Assembly: GCA_042573625.1 (NCBI GenBank)
Contig: JBHPCZ010000011.1
Coordinates: 1 to 46,178 of the forward strand
Length of the DNA: 46,178 bases
Reading direction: 5' to 3'
Source: JBHPCZ01 sp042573625
Lineage (GTDB): Bacteria; Desulfobacterota; Desulfobacteria; Desulfobacterales; UBA11574
Made by a program: the position numbers and the translations under genes
Part shown: in pieces, positions 18,419 through 27,208 of the stretch
Layout: every line of letters begins with the position of its first letter
Position numbering within the stretch: position 1 is the first letter of the stretch
Notes under the pieces: generated by a model
What the model was told of the DNA's origin: nothing
Databases searched by the model: none
What the model saw: the letters and a program-made list of their open reading frames with translations, nothing else

Positions 18419-19189
18419 ATGAAGATTGTCGCAATTATTCCTTCACGATACGATTCCACCCGGTTTGCGGGCAAGCCTCTTGCCCTCATCGCAGGAAAGC
18501 CCATGATAGAGTGGGTCTATGGGCGTGTAAAAAGAGTTAAACGAATCACCGATGTTGTGGTTGCAACAGATGATCAGCGAATTTTCGAAACTGTGAAGGG
18601 GTTCGACGGTAAGGCTGTCATGACCGGCAAAGAGAGCCGAACCGGTACCGACCGGGTGGCTGAAGCAGCAGATTTGATGGGCCTTGGCCACGATGATATT
18701 GTCGTCAACATACAGGGTGACCAACCTTGTATCGTTCCCCAACATCTGGACGATGTGGTCAACCCCTTTAGGAACGGCCTTGATCTTGAAATGAGTACAC
18801 TGGCCTTTAAAATAGTTAATACGGACGAAATTACCAGTCCCAAGGATTGTAAAGTGACCTTTGATAACAAAGGATATGCGCTCTACTTTTCCAGATCACC
18901 GATTCCCTGTGCCCGGGATGCCGACACTATTTTTGACACCTATAAGCATCTGGGCATTTACGCCTATACGAGACGGTTCCTGGAAATCTTTCGAAGACTG
19001 CCCGAAGGAAGGCTGGAATCGATCGAAAAACTCGAACAGCTTCGAGCGCTTGAATACGGCTATCGCATTTTTGTGCAAACCACCCGGTATGATTCACCCG
19101 AGGTGGATCTGCCGGATGACATCCCAAGAATTGAAAAAATGATTGGGGCTGAGGCGTCTGAGACAAGGTTGCATAACGAGATAACATAG
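18419..19189 (+). CDS. kdsB: 3-deoxy-manno-octulosonate cytidylyltransferase
   Basis: KdsB makes CMP-Kdo from CTP and Kdo for the lipopolysaccharide inner core. The 256-residue length is standard. The nucleotidyl-transfer motif IPSRYDSTRFAGKPL is at the N terminus. Further family blocks are TGKESRTGTDRVAEA, VNIQGDQPCI, YFSRSPIP, KHLGIYAY and LEQLRALEYG. It implies a Gram-negative host. The ribosome site GGAG lies 8-11 bases before the ATG. Confidence 0.96.
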   Translation: MKIVAIIPSRYDSTRFAGKPLALIAGKPMIEWVYGRVKRVKRITDVVVATDDQRIFETVKGFDGKAVMTGKESRTGTDRVAEAADLMGLGHDDIVVNIQGDQPCIVPQHLDDVVNPFRNGLDLEMSTLAFKIVNTDEITSPKDCKVTFDNKGYALYFSRSPIPCARDADTIFDTYKHLGIYAYTRRFLEIFRRLPEGRLESIEKLEQLRALEYGYRIFVQTTRYDSPEVDLPDDIPRIEKMIGAEASETRLHNEIT

Positions 19190-19321
19190 CGGTTGTCAAA
19201 ATAACGTTTCATTTCAGCCGCCGAATAATTTATTTGTGCTTAAACCCTCCGCCTCTGGCAGAGGACACGGAGAGGTTCGATTGATCCGAGGTGCCCCGGT
19301 CAGAGCGGCTTCACTCCACCG

Positions 19322-19480
19322 GTATGTTGAATATCGAATATCCAATATCGAATACCGAAGGAAAACAGTCGGTATCCCCTCGGGTTGGCCGTAGGATACG
19401 GGGCTGTCGTATACCCAATGTAGAGCGGAGACCCCTCATCATTCGACATTCCTTGTTGGAAATTGGATATTCGGAATCTG
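19322..19480. repeat. MITE-like inverted repeat of ATCGAATATCCAAT words
   Basis: The left part has GAATATCGAATATCCAATAT and the right part has GGAAATTGGATATTCGGAA, an imperfect inverted pair about 160 bp across. Both strands are open in some frames (for example 19291-19572 plus and 19300-19521 minus), but the translations are just the repeat read as protein. Nothing else coding is seen in the 19190-19563 gap. Confidence 0.5.
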
Positions 19481-19563
19481 CCAACGAGCGACGGTTTCAA
19501 AACCAACGGCGATGCCCTCATCGTGGGGGCTTCCTGATGCCTCCCGCTATGCGGGAGGAGAAT

Positions 19564-20511
19564 TCACTTTAGCCCGGCTATAACTTCCGTCCCCGCCTTT
19601 CCGGCCACGGCCTTCTCAATATTTTTCAACGAAGTGATGACCGCTCTCTTTCCGGATTTTTTAACAAACTGCATGGCTGCTTCGATTTTGGGTTTCATGG
19701 AGCCGGCGGGGAAATGCCCGTCTTTTAAATATTCAGCAGCCTCTCCGCAGGTCATCGACCGGAGAAATTGTTGATCCCGGGTGCCGAAATGTAAAGCAGC
19801 GCCCTCAACGTCGGAGGCGATGAGAAAGATGTCTACACTCACTTCTTCCGCCAGTTTGGCGCTTGCCAGGTCTTTGTCAATTACCGCGTTGACGCCGTGA
19901 AAGGCACGTCCCTCGCGGATGACGGGGATGCCCCCTCCGCCGCAGCAAATAACGATGAAATCCATATCGATCAGCTTTTCGATTTCACGTTTTTCAATAA
20001 TTGTTACGGGTTTTGGCGAAGCAACAACCCTTCGGAAACCCTTGGATGTTTTCATGAAGGGATACGAGACGCTATCAGTCTTTTCCGGGGAGAGGATCGG
20101 TCCGATGGGCTTTGTCGGCCGTTGGAACGCCGGGTCCTCTTTATCGACGACGACGTATGTGATCAGACTGACCAATGGTTTGAAGTCAATACCCAGTGCC
20201 ATGAGCGCTTCATCCAGCGTGGATTCGATCATATAGCCGATCTGGCCCTCGGTTTGCGCCACCAAAATTTCCAGCGGCAGCTTCGGCACTTCGTCGCAAG
20301 ATTCCTGCTGTAATAGTAAATTACCGACCTGAGGGCCGTTTCCATGGGTAATAATCGTTTTATAGTCTTTGGAAAGCCTGGCGATTTGTTGGATCGGTAC
20401 CCGTAGGTTTTCAAACTGCTGTTCAATGGTCCCCTCCTGCCCCTTCTGAATCAGGGCGTTGCCCCCCAGTGCAATCAGGAGAATCGGTTTATGCTGTGCC
20501 GGTGATTTCAC
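19564..20511 (-). CDS. arcC: Carbamate kinase
   Basis: This enzyme converts carbamoyl phosphate plus ADP to ATP and carbamate (reversible), usually the energy-yielding last step of arginine/citrulline or purine catabolism. With GTG at 20511 the protein has 315 residues, the normal size. The open frame runs upstream to 20754 but that part is only a shadow of the previous gene. Motifs seen are LLIALGGNAL, THGNGPQVGNLLLQQ, ICCGGGGIPVI, VIDKDLASAKLAEE and PAGSMKPKIEAA. It overlaps the upstream gene by 23 bases, so translation is coupled. Confidence 0.93.
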   Translation of the reverse strand: MKSPAQHKPILLIALGGNALIQKGQEGTIEQQFENLRVPIQQIARLSKDYKTIITHGNGPQVGNLLLQQESCDEVPKLPLEILVAQTEGQIGYMIESTLDEALMALGIDFKPLVSLITYVVVDKEDPAFQRPTKPIGPILSPEKTDSVSYPFMKTSKGFRRVVASPKPVTIIEKREIEKLIDMDFIVICCGGGGIPVIREGRAFHGVNAVIDKDLASAKLAEEVSVDIFLIASDVEGAALHFGTRDQQFLRSMTCGEAAEYLKDGHFPAGSMKPKIEAAMQFVKKSGKRAVITSLKNIEKAVAGKAGTEVIAGLK

Positions 20512-21832
20512 AGGTGCTATCCTCCAGCCGTTTTGTGAGAACCTCTTCCAGCGTTGGTTTGCTGTTGTCTTTGTATTCGTAACGGATTCGCAGCACCGGT
20601 TTATTGATGGTGATGAGCTGCGAAAGGTCGATGGGTGTTGCCGCCAGGACAAGATCGCAATCGGTGTTGTTAATCGTGTCCTCCAGGTCTTGAACCTGTT
20701 GGGAGCTGTAACCCATGGCGGGTAGAAGCGTTCCAATGTGTGGATAGGCTGCAAAGGTTTCCTTCAATGTTCCTACCAGATAGGGTCTGGCGTCAACCAG
20801 TTCGATCGCTCCGAAGCGTTGAGCGGCGATAACACCGGCGCCGAAGGTCATTTCCCCGTGGGTCAGTGTCGGGCCGTCCTCGACCACCAGCACGCGTTTA
20901 CCCTTGATCCGGTTGTGCTCATCGGCCAGAACTGCTGAGTCCGCCAGTACGATCGCAGCATTCGGGTTGTGTTTTTGAATGGTTGTGCGGACCGCTTCCA
21001 CCTTTTCAGGTGGCGCACTGTCCACCTTGTTGATCACCGCGATATCGGCCAGGAGCATGTTGGTTTCACCGGGATGATAGGCGGTTTCGTGTCCGGCCCG
21101 GTGCGGATCAAAAACCACAATATGGACATCGGGTTTAAAAAACGGCGTATCATTGTTTCCGCCGTCCCAGACAATAATATCGGCTTCTTTTTCCGCTTTT
21201 CTCAGTATTTTTTCATAATCGATACCGGCGTAGACCGAAACCCCCATTGCGATCAGCGGTTCAAACTCTTCTCTTTCTTCTATCGTGCAGTTATTATTTT
21301 CCAGATCATCATAAGACGAAAAACGGAGCGCGACCTGCTTCATCAAATCTCCGTAAGGCATGGGGTGACGTACAGAGACAACTTTTTTGCCCATATTCTG
21401 GAGAATTTGGATCACTTTGCGGCTGGTTTGGGATTTTCCACATCCGGTTCTTATCGCACAAACGGAGACGACCTGTTTTTTGGATTTGAGCATGGTGTAT
21501 GGGGCGCCGATGATAATGAAATCCGCTCCGGCGGCGGTGACAATCGAGGCCTTGTGCATGACTTCAGAATGGGAAACGTCGCTGTAGGAAAAAGCGACCA
21601 GGTCTACATTGTTTTCGCTGATCAGATCGGCGAGCTTCTTATCGGGATGGATCGGTATGCCTTCAGGATACAGTTTGCCGGCCAGCTGTGGAGGATAAAG
21701 ACGGTCGTCGATATCCGGAATCTGAGTGGCCGTAAAGCAAATGACTTGGTATCGGCTGTTGTCTCTGAAATAAACATTGAAGTTATGAAAGTCGCGACCG
21801 GCGGCTCCCATGATAACCACCTTTTCTTTCAC
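20489..21832 (-). CDS. Cyclic 2,3-diphosphoglycerate synthetase-like GTPase
   Basis: The 447-residue protein starts at GTG 21832, which overlaps the stop of the upstream gene (GTGA). It begins KVVIMGAAGRDFHNFNVYFR. Next comes a P-loop-like segment CAIRTGCGKSQTSR near residue 133, a VWDGGNNDTPF block, HRAGHETAYHPGE, and INKVDS, which looks like a GTPase NKxD motif. This is the family that includes archaeal cyclic 2,3-diphosphoglycerate synthetase (COG2403), called predicted GTPase in bacteria. Its role in bacteria is not established. Its place between ornithine aminotransferase and carbamate kinase suggests a link to ornithine or carbamoyl phosphate metabolism. Confidence 0.75.
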   Translation of the reverse strand: MKEKVVIMGAAGRDFHNFNVYFRDNSRYQVICFTATQIPDIDDRLYPPQLAGKLYPEGIPIHPDKKLADLISENNVDLVAFSYSDVSHSEVMHKASIVTAAGADFIIIGAPYTMLKSKKQVVSVCAIRTGCGKSQTSRKVIQILQNMGKKVVSVRHPMPYGDLMKQVALRFSSYDDLENNNCTIEEREEFEPLIAMGVSVYAGIDYEKILRKAEKEADIIVWDGGNNDTPFFKPDVHIVVFDPHRAGHETAYHPGETNMLLADIAVINKVDSAPPEKVEAVRTTIQKHNPNAAIVLADSAVLADEHNRIKGKRVLVVEDGPTLTHGEMTFGAGVIAAQRFGAIELVDARPYLVGTLKETFAAYPHIGTLLPAMGYSSQQVQDLEDTINNTDCDLVLAATPIDLSQLITINKPVLRIRYEYKDNSKPTLEEVLTKRLEDSTCEITGTA

Positions 21833-23034
21833 GGCGCCTCCTGTATAACGGTTTCGATCCTCTCCAAAGCCCATTCAATCTGGTCTTGAGTAATGATCAA
21901 GGGCGGGGAAAAACGGATAATGTGATCATGGGTTTCCTTACACAACAGTCCTTTTTCTTTGAGCTTTTCACAGTACTGCCGGGCACCGCCCAGTTCAGGA
22001 TGAAATTCCATGCCGATCATCAGCCCCTTTCCCCTGATCTTTCTGATTTTGGAACTCTTGATCTGTTTCAATCCGTTGATAAAGTAATCCCCCATTCTGG
22101 CTGAATTTTCGATCATTCTTTCCTCGAGTAAAACTTTCATTGCCGTGCGGGCAACAGCGCAGGCCAGGGGATTCCCTCCGAAGGTGCTGCCGTGTTCTCC
22201 GGGTTGTAAAACGGCCATGACCTCGGTATTGGAAAGCACGGCGGAGACCGGGTAGAAACCACCGGACAGGGCTTTGCCGATCAGAGTTAAATCAGCTTCG
22301 ATGCCATCGTGTTCCTCGGCCAGCAGTTTTCCCGTCCGTCCGAGACCGGTTTGTATTTCGTCTAAGATTAATACGATGTTGTGTTTTTCACAAATGGCCT
22401 TGGCTTCTTTCAGATATCCTTCAGGCGGGATGATAACACCGGCCTCCCCCTGAATCGGCTCAACCATAAACCCCACCGTGTTGGCGGTAATGGCATCTTC
22501 CAGAGCATTTACATCACCGAAGGGGATAATTTTAAACCCCGGGGTAAACGGCCCGAACCCCCTCCGGGAATTGTCGTCGGTGCTGAATCCGACAATGGTA
22601 ATCGTGCGGCCGTGAAAGTTATTCTGACAGACGATGATCTCTGCTTGATCGTTCGCAACGCCTTTAACCTTGTATCCCCATTTACGAACGGTTTTGATGA
22701 CGGTCTCCACCGCCTCGGCACCGCTGTTCATGGGAAGGACTTTGTGGGAATTGGTCAATTCACACAGTTCACGATAAAACAGGCCCAGCTGGTCGTTTCG
22801 AAAGGCCCGCGATGTCAGGGTAAGCTTTTGGCACTGATCCACCATGGTCTGCATGATTTTTGGATGGCAATGCCCCTGGTTGACCGCCGAGTATGCGGAC
22901 AGACAATCCAGATATCTGTTGCCGGCCACATCCCATACCCAAACTCCCTCGCCCCTGCTTAAGACGACATCAAGCGGTTTGTAATTGTGGGCGCCGAACT
23001 CCTTCTCTAATTGTATGTATTGTTGTGTGTCCAT
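21829..23034 (-). CDS. rocD: Ornithine--oxo-acid aminotransferase
   Basis: A PLP enzyme moving the delta-amino group of ornithine to 2-oxoglutarate. The start at ATG 23034 is fixed by a strong ribosome site (AAGGAGG, 8 bases upstream) and gives 401 residues; the frame is open upstream to 23145 without support. Class-III aminotransferase blocks include MNSGAEAVETVIKTVRKWG, FHGRTITIVGFS, MVEPIQGEAGVI, LILDEIQTGLGRTG, the lysine segment LIGKALSGGFYPVSA (Schiff-base Lys) and GEHGSTFGGNPL. The similar acetylornithine aminotransferase is an alternative, but the segments and the carbamate kinase neighbour favour ornithine. First gene of a three-gene operon. Confidence 0.88.
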   Translation of the reverse strand: MDTQQYIQLEKEFGAHNYKPLDVVLSRGEGVWVWDVAGNRYLDCLSAYSAVNQGHCHPKIMQTMVDQCQKLTLTSRAFRNDQLGLFYRELCELTNSHKVLPMNSGAEAVETVIKTVRKWGYKVKGVANDQAEIIVCQNNFHGRTITIVGFSTDDNSRRGFGPFTPGFKIIPFGDVNALEDAITANTVGFMVEPIQGEAGVIIPPEGYLKEAKAICEKHNIVLILDEIQTGLGRTGKLLAEEHDGIEADLTLIGKALSGGFYPVSAVLSNTEVMAVLQPGEHGSTFGGNPLACAVARTAMKVLLEERMIENSARMGDYFINGLKQIKSSKIRKIRGKGLMIGMEFHPELGGARQYCEKLKEKGLLCKETHDHIIRFSPPLIITQDQIEWALERIETVIQEAP

Positions 23035-23449
23035 TCTTTGCCTCCTTCGGACAGGATGTGATCTATGATTCTCTGATCCCGCATTGAGGTTCCGGTAATT
23101 GTATATTCTTAGAATGATTAAACTAAACCGTCGGCAGGTTGGCAAGGTCTAATTGCGAAAATTAACCGAAGATCGACATGGCCTTTTATGCAGCGATTTT
23201 GTAGATCTGTCACAGTGAAACTCCACCCGGCAAGCTGCGGTGTATCTTCAAAGCCGGAAAACGGCTGCATTTTCCGGCCGGTTGCCTTTGGCGACCTGTA
23301 GCGAAATGAGCGCCGCACATTTCTATCACTAAAAATCGCGAGGGGAAAACCATCGTTTCCATGGAAATGTAAACGTTTGTAAAAGTAAGTTAAATCTGGT
23401 ACATAAGATTTGAAAAAGAAGAATAAACATAACTATTTAGAGGCAACTC
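23035..23449. other. Intergenic region with a perfect hairpin
   Basis: This divergent gap must hold promoters for rocD (minus) and mpl (plus). A perfect 8-bp hairpin, CCGGAAAA (23254-23261) with TTTTCCGG (23270-23277), is the clearest structure. No -35/-10 pair stands out. A 66-codon minus frame (23118-23318) has no ribosome site and is not supported. Confidence 0.4.
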
Positions 23450-24880
23450 ATGAAGGACAAAAAAAATCGGAAAAACCGCATTCCAGACAATGTGAAGAAG
23501 ATTCATCTCGTGGCAGCGTGCGGCACGGCAATGGGGGCGCTGGCCGCCATGCTCAAGGAACTGGGTTTTGACGTCACCGGATCGGACCAGAACGTCTACC
23601 CTCCCATGAGCGATTTTCTCCGACAAAAAGAGATTCCGGTTGCCGATGGATTTTCAGAAAAGAACATTTCATACGGTCCGGATATAGTCGTGGTCGGAAA
23701 TACGGTGAGAAAGGATAATCCGGAGGTCAGAAAAATGGAGGCGATGGGGCTTCACTACTGCTCCATGCCCCAGGCGATTAACCGGTTTGTTGCGGCCGGG
23801 AAAAAACCGATTCTCGTTACCGGCACCCACGGCAAGACAACCACATCTTCCATTATGGCCTGGGTTCTTTATCAGGCAGGCCTTGATCCTTCATTTGTTA
23901 TCGGCGGCATATTAAAGAACTTTGACAGTAATTATCTTCTTGGAAATGGCGAGCACATTGTCATTGAAGGGGATGAATACGATACGGCTTTTTTTGACAA
24001 AGGGCCGAAGTTTTTGCATTATGATCCCTACCTGGCGATACTGACCGGTGTTGAATTTGATCATGCGGACATATTCAGAGATATCGATCATATAAAACAG
24101 GTTTTCAGTACTTTTATTTCCGGCATTTCCCCGCAGCGGACACTTTTTGCCTTTGACGGGGATGACAATGTCGCAGCGTTGATTCAAAACGGTCGATGCC
24201 GCGTTGTAAAATATGGCCGGGATAAAGACGCCTCCTGGCGGTTGGGCGCGGTTTCCATTGAACCGCCGTGGACCCAATTCGAGGTATTGAAACAGGGCAG
24301 GGCATTTGGAACCTTTAACACCAAGCTTATGGGAGAACATAACCTGGTCAATGCCTTGCCGGTCATTGCAACAGCGGATTCAATGGGAATATCAGAAAAG
24401 TCAATTGCCGAGGCTTTTGAAACCTTCAAGGGGATCAGAAGGCGACAGGAAGTGCGTGGCGAGAAAAATAATATCACGGTTATGGATGATTTTGCCCATC
24501 ATCCCACCGCCGTGAAGGAGACCCTCCGCGCGGTCAGGCCTTTTTGTTCCGATGGCCGACTCGTGGCTGTTTTCGAGCCCCGAACCAATTCCAGTCGGCG
24601 CAATGTCTTCCAGGGGGTCTATCCGTTTGCCTTTGATCCGGCAGATCTCATTTGCATCCGAAAGCCGCCGATGCTGGATGGGATTCCTGTCTCCGATCGG
24701 TTTTCCTCTGAAAAGCTGGTGGATGATCTGAGAAAACGCGGCAAGGATGCGCACTATTTCCCGGATACCGAATCGATCATCGATTTTTTGGCTGAGGCGG
24801 CGAGATCGGGTGATTGGGTCTTAATCATGTCCAATGGCGGGTTTGACAATATCCATGAGCGGCTTTTGGAGAGACTGTAA
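23450..24880 (+). CDS. mpl: UDP-N-acetylmuramate:L-alanyl-gamma-D-glutamyl-meso-DAP ligase
   Basis: Mpl re-attaches the recycled murein tripeptide to UDP-MurNAc in the cytosol. The 476-residue length is right. The N-terminal nucleotide-binding segment HLVAACGTAMGALAAMLKE has the Mpl-type CGT instead of the MurC-type GIGG. The ATP site is VTGTHGKTTTSS, followed by IEGDEYDTAFFDKGPKF, GVEFDHADIF, GEHNLVNALP and DDFAHHPTAV. It stands alone between two divergently arranged neighbours. Confidence 0.94.
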   Translation: MKDKKNRKNRIPDNVKKIHLVAACGTAMGALAAMLKELGFDVTGSDQNVYPPMSDFLRQKEIPVADGFSEKNISYGPDIVVVGNTVRKDNPEVRKMEAMGLHYCSMPQAINRFVAAGKKPILVTGTHGKTTTSSIMAWVLYQAGLDPSFVIGGILKNFDSNYLLGNGEHIVIEGDEYDTAFFDKGPKFLHYDPYLAILTGVEFDHADIFRDIDHIKQVFSTFISGISPQRTLFAFDGDDNVAALIQNGRCRVVKYGRDKDASWRLGAVSIEPPWTQFEVLKQGRAFGTFNTKLMGEHNLVNALPVIATADSMGISEKSIAEAFETFKGIRRRQEVRGEKNNITVMDDFAHHPTAVKETLRAVRPFCSDGRLVAVFEPRTNSSRRNVFQGVYPFAFDPADLICIRKPPMLDGIPVSDRFSSEKLVDDLRKRGKDAHYFPDTESIIDFLAEAARSGDWVLIMSNGGFDNIHERLLERL

Positions 24881-24908
24881 ATATTAAGCGGTTTTCCCCT
24901 ATACGGTT

Positions 24909-25724
24909 TCAATCTTTTTTATTGGGGGCCGGGATAGTCAATTTAAACACAACGACAAAGGTGAGAACGATAATACCGAGGAGCCCGAACCATCCGGCGG
25001 ATTTCAGGTGTGCCGTGTCGTAGGTGTCGAAAAAAAGGATTGGAACATTCAACGGTGGAAAGTCCGGGGTATAGGGGGAAAGCGCGATCGATCTTTTATA
25101 ATCGGCCTCGGACAGCGTATTTCGACCCAGCTTTACATAGACCTTGGAACGGGTTGCGTACGCCCTTGCGGCACTCCTTGAATTTCCGCCCAAGCGAATG
25201 GCCATAGCGGCGTCGTGCAACGCCGCCTCGAGCATCCCTTTGAGGCGATATGCTTCTGCCCGGTAACTGTATGCACTTGCCAGATCAGGATTCAGTTGGA
25301 TGGCGTTATTAAGATCATCGATCCCCCTGTCCAGCATCTCGTTGGTTTCGAACCGCCGCCGCTTCGTGTAATGAGAGACCAGATTTTTGAATTCCGTCCT
25401 GTATCCCCCGCCTTTTTCTTGTTTGAGATAGGCCGCCCCCCGCATCAAAAACGCATTCGCATCTGAAGGTTTCGATGCGATCACCCGGTTGTAATCCTGG
25501 ATGGCTTTGTCAAAGCGTCGCTGAAAGAAGTGTTCTATTCCTCGGCCTTCATATGCTTCCGTCAGATCGGGGTTCAGTTGAAGCGCTTTGGTATAATATT
25601 CTATCTTCTTATAGGCCAGCGAGCTGTTGAGGGCACGGTTGTAATATTCCATTGCTTCATCAGCCCGGGCAGCCGCTGCCGTCATAAAAAAATATATCAG
25701 TGATAGTGCAAATATTTTTTTCAC
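24909..25724 (-). CDS. Exported TPR-repeat protein
   Basis: This 271-residue protein has an N-terminal signal sequence (FALSLIYFFMTAAAARADEA). At least five TPR motifs follow, the clearest being YYTKALQLNPDLTEAYEGRG, AIQDYNRVIASKPSDANAFL and LNNAIQLNPDLASAYSYRAE. A C-terminal transmembrane helix (WFGLLGIIVLTFVVVFKL) has a short basic tail. It is therefore a periplasm-facing protein anchored at its C terminus, with TPRs for protein contacts. No specific function can be read. It converges on mpl with a 28-base gap and is transcribed away from birA. Confidence 0.8.
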   Translation of the reverse strand: MKKIFALSLIYFFMTAAAARADEAMEYYNRALNSSLAYKKIEYYTKALQLNPDLTEAYEGRGIEHFFQRRFDKAIQDYNRVIASKPSDANAFLMRGAAYLKQEKGGGYRTEFKNLVSHYTKRRRFETNEMLDRGIDDLNNAIQLNPDLASAYSYRAEAYRLKGMLEAALHDAAMAIRLGGNSRSAARAYATRSKVYVKLGRNTLSEADYKRSIALSPYTPDFPPLNVPILFFDTYDTAHLKSAGWFGLLGIIVLTFVVVFKLTIPAPNKKD

Positions 25725-25843
25725 GTTTTTGAATCCTTTAGTAAACCTTAATCACAAAAATCGATTATGCAAATGTGAAGTGGAAAATGAGTTCAGGTTT
25801 TTGAAATCATACAGTAAATATCCTTTTTCTCCTCGAATTATGG

Positions 25844-25872
25844 TTGACACTTTGGTTTTGTTTGGTTAACCT
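25844..25872 (+). promoter_or_regulatory. birA promoter overlapping the BirA operator
   Basis: TTGACA (25844-25849), a 17-base spacer and TAACCT (25867-25872) make a sigma-70-type promoter whose -10 lies inside the left half-site of the BirA operator. Bound BirA would block RNA polymerase. Confidence 0.6.
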
Positions 25873-25894
25873 CTTCTCTGAAAAAGGTTAACCA
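25863..25894. promoter_or_regulatory. BirA operator (biotin box)
   Basis: Perfect inverted half-sites TGGTTAACC (25863-25871) and GGTTAACCA (25886-25894) are separated by 14 bases. This spacing and sequence fit known bacterial BirA sites (GTTAAC-type half-sites about 14-16 bases apart). It sits directly before birA, implying autoregulation by biotin-bound BirA. No second copy was found before bioY. Confidence 0.85.
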
Positions 25895-26833
25895 GTGGTC
25901 CGGTTGAAAATGAAAGGTCAGATACTCGACATATTAAGAGCAAGCAAGAACGTCGTTTCAGGCGAACTGATCAGCAAAAAACTCGGTATTTCAAGGGTTT
26001 CTGTCTGGAAGCACCTTCAGAAATTAAGAGAATTGGGGTACGATATCGCTGCGACCCCTAAAGGGTACCGGATGGAGAGTGATCCGGATTTGCTGTTCCC
26101 GTGGGAGTTTCCGGGTCGAGAGAAGAGAATCCATTATTTTGAGGAAGTGACCTCTACAATGGATATTGCCCGGGGCCTTGCACGGAAAGGTTGTCCCGAC
26201 TTCACGACAGTTGTTGCAGGCCGTCAGAAAAAAGGAAGGGGCCGCCTGAAAAGAAACTGGCTCTCTGCAGTCGGCGGGCTCTATTTTACTGTGGTGCTCA
26301 GACCGGAAATACCGCCCGGGTTGACGCACAGGATCACTTTCTCGGCATCTCTGATCATGGCGAGAACATTGCGGGAAATGTTTGGCATTAATGCCATGGT
26401 AAAGTGGCCCAACGATATACTGGTGGAGGGCGGAAAGGTTTCCGGGATGCTGTCCGAGATGGAAGCCGAAGCGGATCGGGTTTCATTTGTAAATGTCGGG
26501 ATCGGTGTCAACGTGAACAATGATCCCACACCAGAAGTGCCGGGGGCTTCTTCGTTAAAGCGGTTACTGGGAAGGGAGATATCGAGGAAATTAATACTTG
26601 TCCGATTCCTGGATGAATTTGAAAACAAGGTGAAAGACGCTTCCTTTGGCAACGTCATTTCTGAATGGAAGCGATATACGGTTACGCTCAATCAGCAGGT
26701 TAGAATTGTGACAACCCGAGACGTCACTGAAGGCATTGCCCGCGATGTGGATGAAGACGGCGCATTGGTATTGGAGCTTGAGGATGGGTCGATCAAGAGA
26801 GTTCTTTATGGAGATTGCTTCCATCAGGAATAA
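25895..26833 (+). CDS. birA: BirA, biotin operon repressor and biotin-protein ligase
   Basis: Group II BirA: it activates biotin with ATP, biotinylates carboxylase carrier domains and represses biotin genes. The N-terminal winged helix includes ISKKLGISRVSVWKHLQKLR (about 25-44). The catalytic domain has EVTSTMDIAR, the biotinyl-AMP loop GRQKKGRGRLKRNW (family GRGRxGRxW), KWPNDILVEGGKVSGML and GIGVNVNN. A C-terminal SH3-like cap ends the chain. GTG 25895 gives 312 residues; ATG 25910 (307 residues) is an equally reasonable start. The operator abuts the start, and bioYMN lies downstream. Confidence 0.95.
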   Translation: MVRLKMKGQILDILRASKNVVSGELISKKLGISRVSVWKHLQKLRELGYDIAATPKGYRMESDPDLLFPWEFPGREKRIHYFEEVTSTMDIARGLARKGCPDFTTVVAGRQKKGRGRLKRNWLSAVGGLYFTVVLRPEIPPGLTHRITFSASLIMARTLREMFGINAMVKWPNDILVEGGKVSGMLSEMEAEADRVSFVNVGIGVNVNNDPTPEVPGASSLKRLLGREISRKLILVRFLDEFENKVKDASFGNVISEWKRYTVTLNQQVRIVTTRDVTEGIARDVDEDGALVLELEDGSIKRVLYGDCFHQE

Positions 26834-26834
26834 T

Positions 26835-26862
26835 GAGGTTTTAATTAATCCATTAAAACTTC
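26835..26862 (+). terminator. Hairpin after birA, possible weak terminator
   Basis: An 11-bp near-perfect stem (GAGGTTTTAAT with ATTAAAACTTC, one G-U pair) has a 6-base loop and begins one base after the birA stop. There is no T-run behind it, so termination is doubtful. Confidence 0.4.
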
Positions 26863-26896
26863 AACAACGATGATGATCCAAGCTTTGCCTTGTGCG

Positions 26897-27159
26897 TATT
26901 CACCGCCCGCTTCGCTTGAGACGCAGAGCGCGCAGGGAGGAATGAATTTTCCATTGCCGTTGAGAGGACGGCAATGGAAATACACTCAGTCCCGCTTAAA
27001 GCGGGACAAGAAAGCGACGCATGATAGAAGCTTTCAATAAACGAGAAATCAGATGTTATATTTCAGGAAGGTTTATGGCATTTTGCTTTTCGGCGTCTCA
27101 GCGAAAAGCAAAAAAGAAAAATCAAAAACTCTGCGATCTTTGCGACTCTGCGGTGAATA
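26897..27159. repeat. 263-bp MITE-like element carrying three perfect hairpins
   Basis: The ends are TATTCACCGC (26897-26906) and GCGGTGAATA (27150-27159). Inside lie three perfect inverted repeats: 13 bp (26948-26960 with 26968-26980, containing CCATTGCCGT), 9 bp (GTCCCGCTT with AAGCGGGAC, 26989-27007) and 12 bp (TTTTGCTTTTCG at 27081-27092 with CGAAAAGCAAAA at 27102-27113). No coding frame is seen. It separates birA from bioY. Confidence 0.6.
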
Positions 27160-27208
27160 ATGTTATTAAAGACCCTTTAAGGGGTGTTGACTTTTAAATC
27201 GTATCCTT

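Noticed and set aside
19291..19572. 93-codon ORF upstream of the carbamate kinase end
   Set aside because: Its protein is the ATCGAATATCC inverted repeat read through; such repeat-derived ORFs are common annotation errors.
20512..20754. N-terminal 81 codons of the longest carbamate kinase frame
   Set aside because: This stretch overlaps the GTPase gene in another frame and does not look like carbamate kinase; GTG 20511 gives the normal 315-residue enzyme.
20969..21889. 306-codon plus-strand ORF opposite the GTPase gene
   Set aside because: Antisense shadow: the minus strand carries a clear P-loop protein with coupled neighbours, and this frame has no ribosome site or recognisable motif.
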